DNA of 30,083 nucleotides from a virus. The stretch is taken from IMG/VR virus record IMGVR_UViG_3300042868_001731, positions 1 through 30,083 of that record; one strand, written 5' to 3'. A model generated the notes under the pieces. It searched no databases and had not been told where the DNA came from. It worked only from the letters and a program-made list of their open reading frames with translations. The position numbers and the translations under genes are program-made. Position 1 is the stretch's first letter, and each line of letters starts with the position of its first letter. Positions 28,781-30,083 of this stretch are shown here, piece after piece.

Positions 28781-30083
28781 TCATCGCTCCGACTTTCGGA
28801 TCAGCATGGAGCTGGCGTGCGCATCGTTGACCACCAACCAGCCATGCTCGAAGGCCTCGATGATCTCGGCCACCAGCAGGTCTGCGATGGGTTTGCCGGG
28901 GCTGCTGGGCTTGATGTACTGCTTGGCCGAGGCCTCGCTCACGTCCATCTTCTGGACCAGGTAGTCGACCATTGCCGACCTGCTTAGGTAGGGTAAACCA
29001 TTACGCTCCTCGGCACCTGATGACCACCAGGCGTTCTCGAAGGTCTTGCGATGGCTGTCGATCTTGCTGTCCTTCTTGGCTGCTGCTGGCGCCTGAGCTT
29101 GCGCAATCACCGCGGAGGTGACCGGCTGGTTGTCCTCGTCATACCAGCCAGGGATGGTGACCTGCTGCAGCTCGACGTGGACGGTCTGGGCCAGCTCGGC
29201 GTCCTTGGACTTGCGCTGGACGATCTGCATGGGCACGCCATCCTTGCCTGGCACGATGCTGATCTCGATGTCCAGAGCGCCGCGCCAGGCGCTGGAGCCG
29301 CGTGCTCGGTGCTGGGCCTCTTCGGCCACGCCAGTGTGGTGGACCAGGATCACGCTGCAGTTGAACTCGTTCATCAGGCTGTTGCAGGCATCCAGCATGG
29401 TCTTGGCATCCTGGGCACTGTTCTCATCGCCGGCCAGGAATCGGTGCAGGGTGTCGACCACGATGATGGCCGGGTTCTCCGGCAGGCCTCGCACCTGTTC
29501 GACCACCTGCAGATAGCCGGCCGGGGTGTTGAGGTCGCAGCCGTCCTTGGACAGCCACATGGCCAGGGAGCCGGCCTGGTGGTGGTGCTTCCAGGCTGCC
29601 ACGCGCCCACGCAGGCCGTGGTGGCCTTCGCCGGCCAGGTAGACCACATTGCCTGGCCGCACCTTCTGGCCGCACCAGTCGGACATGCCGCTGGCCATGC
29701 GCAGGCACCAGTCCAGGACCACGAAGGTCTTGCCGCCACCCGATGGGCCGTGGACCATGATCAGCGCCTGGCTCTGCAGCCAGCGCTTGACCAGCCAGGA
29801 GATCGGGGCCGGCTGGGCCGAGAAGTCGTCGGCCGGGATCAGCCAGTTGTCCTTTGCCGGTGAAAGCAGCCCTGCCAGGTCATGGCCTGCCTGTGCATAA
29901 TCGTTGGCATCCATGCCCTCGATTGGAGGCATCACCACGCGCGCGCCGAACTTGGCGCTGGCCTGGTCGGCATACTTCTGGCCGACACCTCCCTTGTCAT
30001 GATCGGCCACGATGACGATGGTCTGCTGCTGGCCATACATCTCGCGCAGTGTGCCTGTCACCGGCACCAGGTTGCTGGCGCTG
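28781..30083 (-). CDS. TOPRIM domain plus RepA-like AAA ATPase, replicative helicase/primase (5' end outside window)
   Basis: The frame is open to the right edge, so the start is outside; GTG 30067 is internal. Residue numbers here count from that GTG. The end of a TOPRIM domain (IVIVADHDKGGVG, 17-29; DANDY, 53-57) is followed by a RecA/RepA-type ATPase: Walker A GPSGGGKT (107-114), Walker B IIVVDTLHRF (201-210) and sensor VILVHHTG (239-246) with RGSSAWRG (256-263). The C-terminus has a predicted winged helix-like part (LSRSAMVDYLVQKMDV). Such proteins combine primase-type TOPRIM with hexameric helicase, in the manner of phage primase-helicases. It ends next to the candidate origin. Confidence 0.87.
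   Translation of the reverse strand, partial: SASNLVPVTGTLREMYGQQQTIVIVADHDKGGVGQKYADQASAKFGARVVMPPIEGMDANDYAQAGHDLAGLLSPAKDNWLIPADDFSAQPAPISWLVKRWLQSQALIMVHGPSGGGKTFVVLDWCLRMASGMSDWCGQKVRPGNVVYLAGEGHHGLRGRVAAWKHHHQAGSLAMWLSKDGCDLNTPAGYLQVVEQVRGLPENPAIIVVDTLHRFLAGDENSAQDAKTMLDACNSLMNEFNCSVILVHHTGVAEEAQHRARGSSAWRGALDIEISIVPGKDGVPMQIVQRKSKDAELAQTVHVELQQVTIPGWYDEDNQPVTSAVIAQAQAPAAAKKDSKIDSHRKTFENAWWSSGAEERNGLPYLSRSAMVDYLVQKMDVSEASAKQYIKPSSPGKPIADLLVAEIIEAFEHGWLVVNDAHASSMLIRKSER

Overview
The window is most of the genome of a short-tailed (podovirus-type) bacteriophage. The evidence is a nearly complete P22-style morphogenesis cluster on the minus strand, in the P22 gene order: small and large terminase, P22-type portal, acidic scaffold, 430-residue coat protein, gp4-like and gp10-like tail factors, a needle-like protein, three ejection-type proteins (gp7/gp20/gp16 positions), and a tailspike with a P22-type head-binding domain. 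Base composition is high in G+C, with strong Shine-Dalgarno sites and mostly 4-base stop/start overlaps. That suits a high-GC Gram-negative host; a betaproteobacterium is my inference, not something shown by the sequence. No integrase, repressor, tRNA or CRISPR array is visible, so lifestyle cannot be decided here. Both window ends cut through genes.

Layout. Bases 2-4479 (plus strand) form an early/replication arm: the C-terminal part of a superfamily II helicase, a MazG-like pyrophosphohydrolase, a VRR-NUC nuclease, a DUF2829 (Tad2-type anti-Thoeris) protein with an extra N-terminal domain, a ribbon-helix-helix protein, and many small proteins of unknown function, one of only 43 residues. 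This arm runs head-on into the minus-strand arm; the two stop codons abut at 4479/4480. From the far end, the minus-strand arm reads: TOPRIM plus RepA-like ATPase (28781 to the right edge); a 227-base intergenic region with three perfect DnaA boxes and GGTAAC repeats (candidate origin); DUF3310 protein; ParB-N/DNA methyltransferase; terminases; capsid; tail; ejection proteins; tailspike; accessory tail proteins; and a lysis cassette (coiled-coil membrane protein, M15-type endolysin, 3-TM holin) at 4480-5482.

Two genes have broken frames. The ParB-N/methyltransferase gene carries an exact 50-bp tandem duplication (28041-28162); removing one unit restores a 423-codon gene. The repeat grows from a 22-bp direct repeat that is read in two different frames, so this may be a slippage-prone on/off switch or an assembly artefact. 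The gene between portal and scaffold has a one-base frameshift near 22902-22904.

Regulation appears sparse. There are three minus-strand sigma70-like candidates with the same -10 hexamer (GAAAAT), a bipartite element (AAATGTGGGAAA-N12-AGCCGTTC) at two places 7.4 kb apart, and two very stable UNCG-tetraloop hairpins without U-tracts, one just after the coat gene and one in the early arm. How they work together, by inference: the early arm and TOPRIM/ATPase replicate the DNA from the DnaA-box region; methyltransferase and Tad2-like protein protect it from the host; the late operon packages, builds the particle and lyses the cell.
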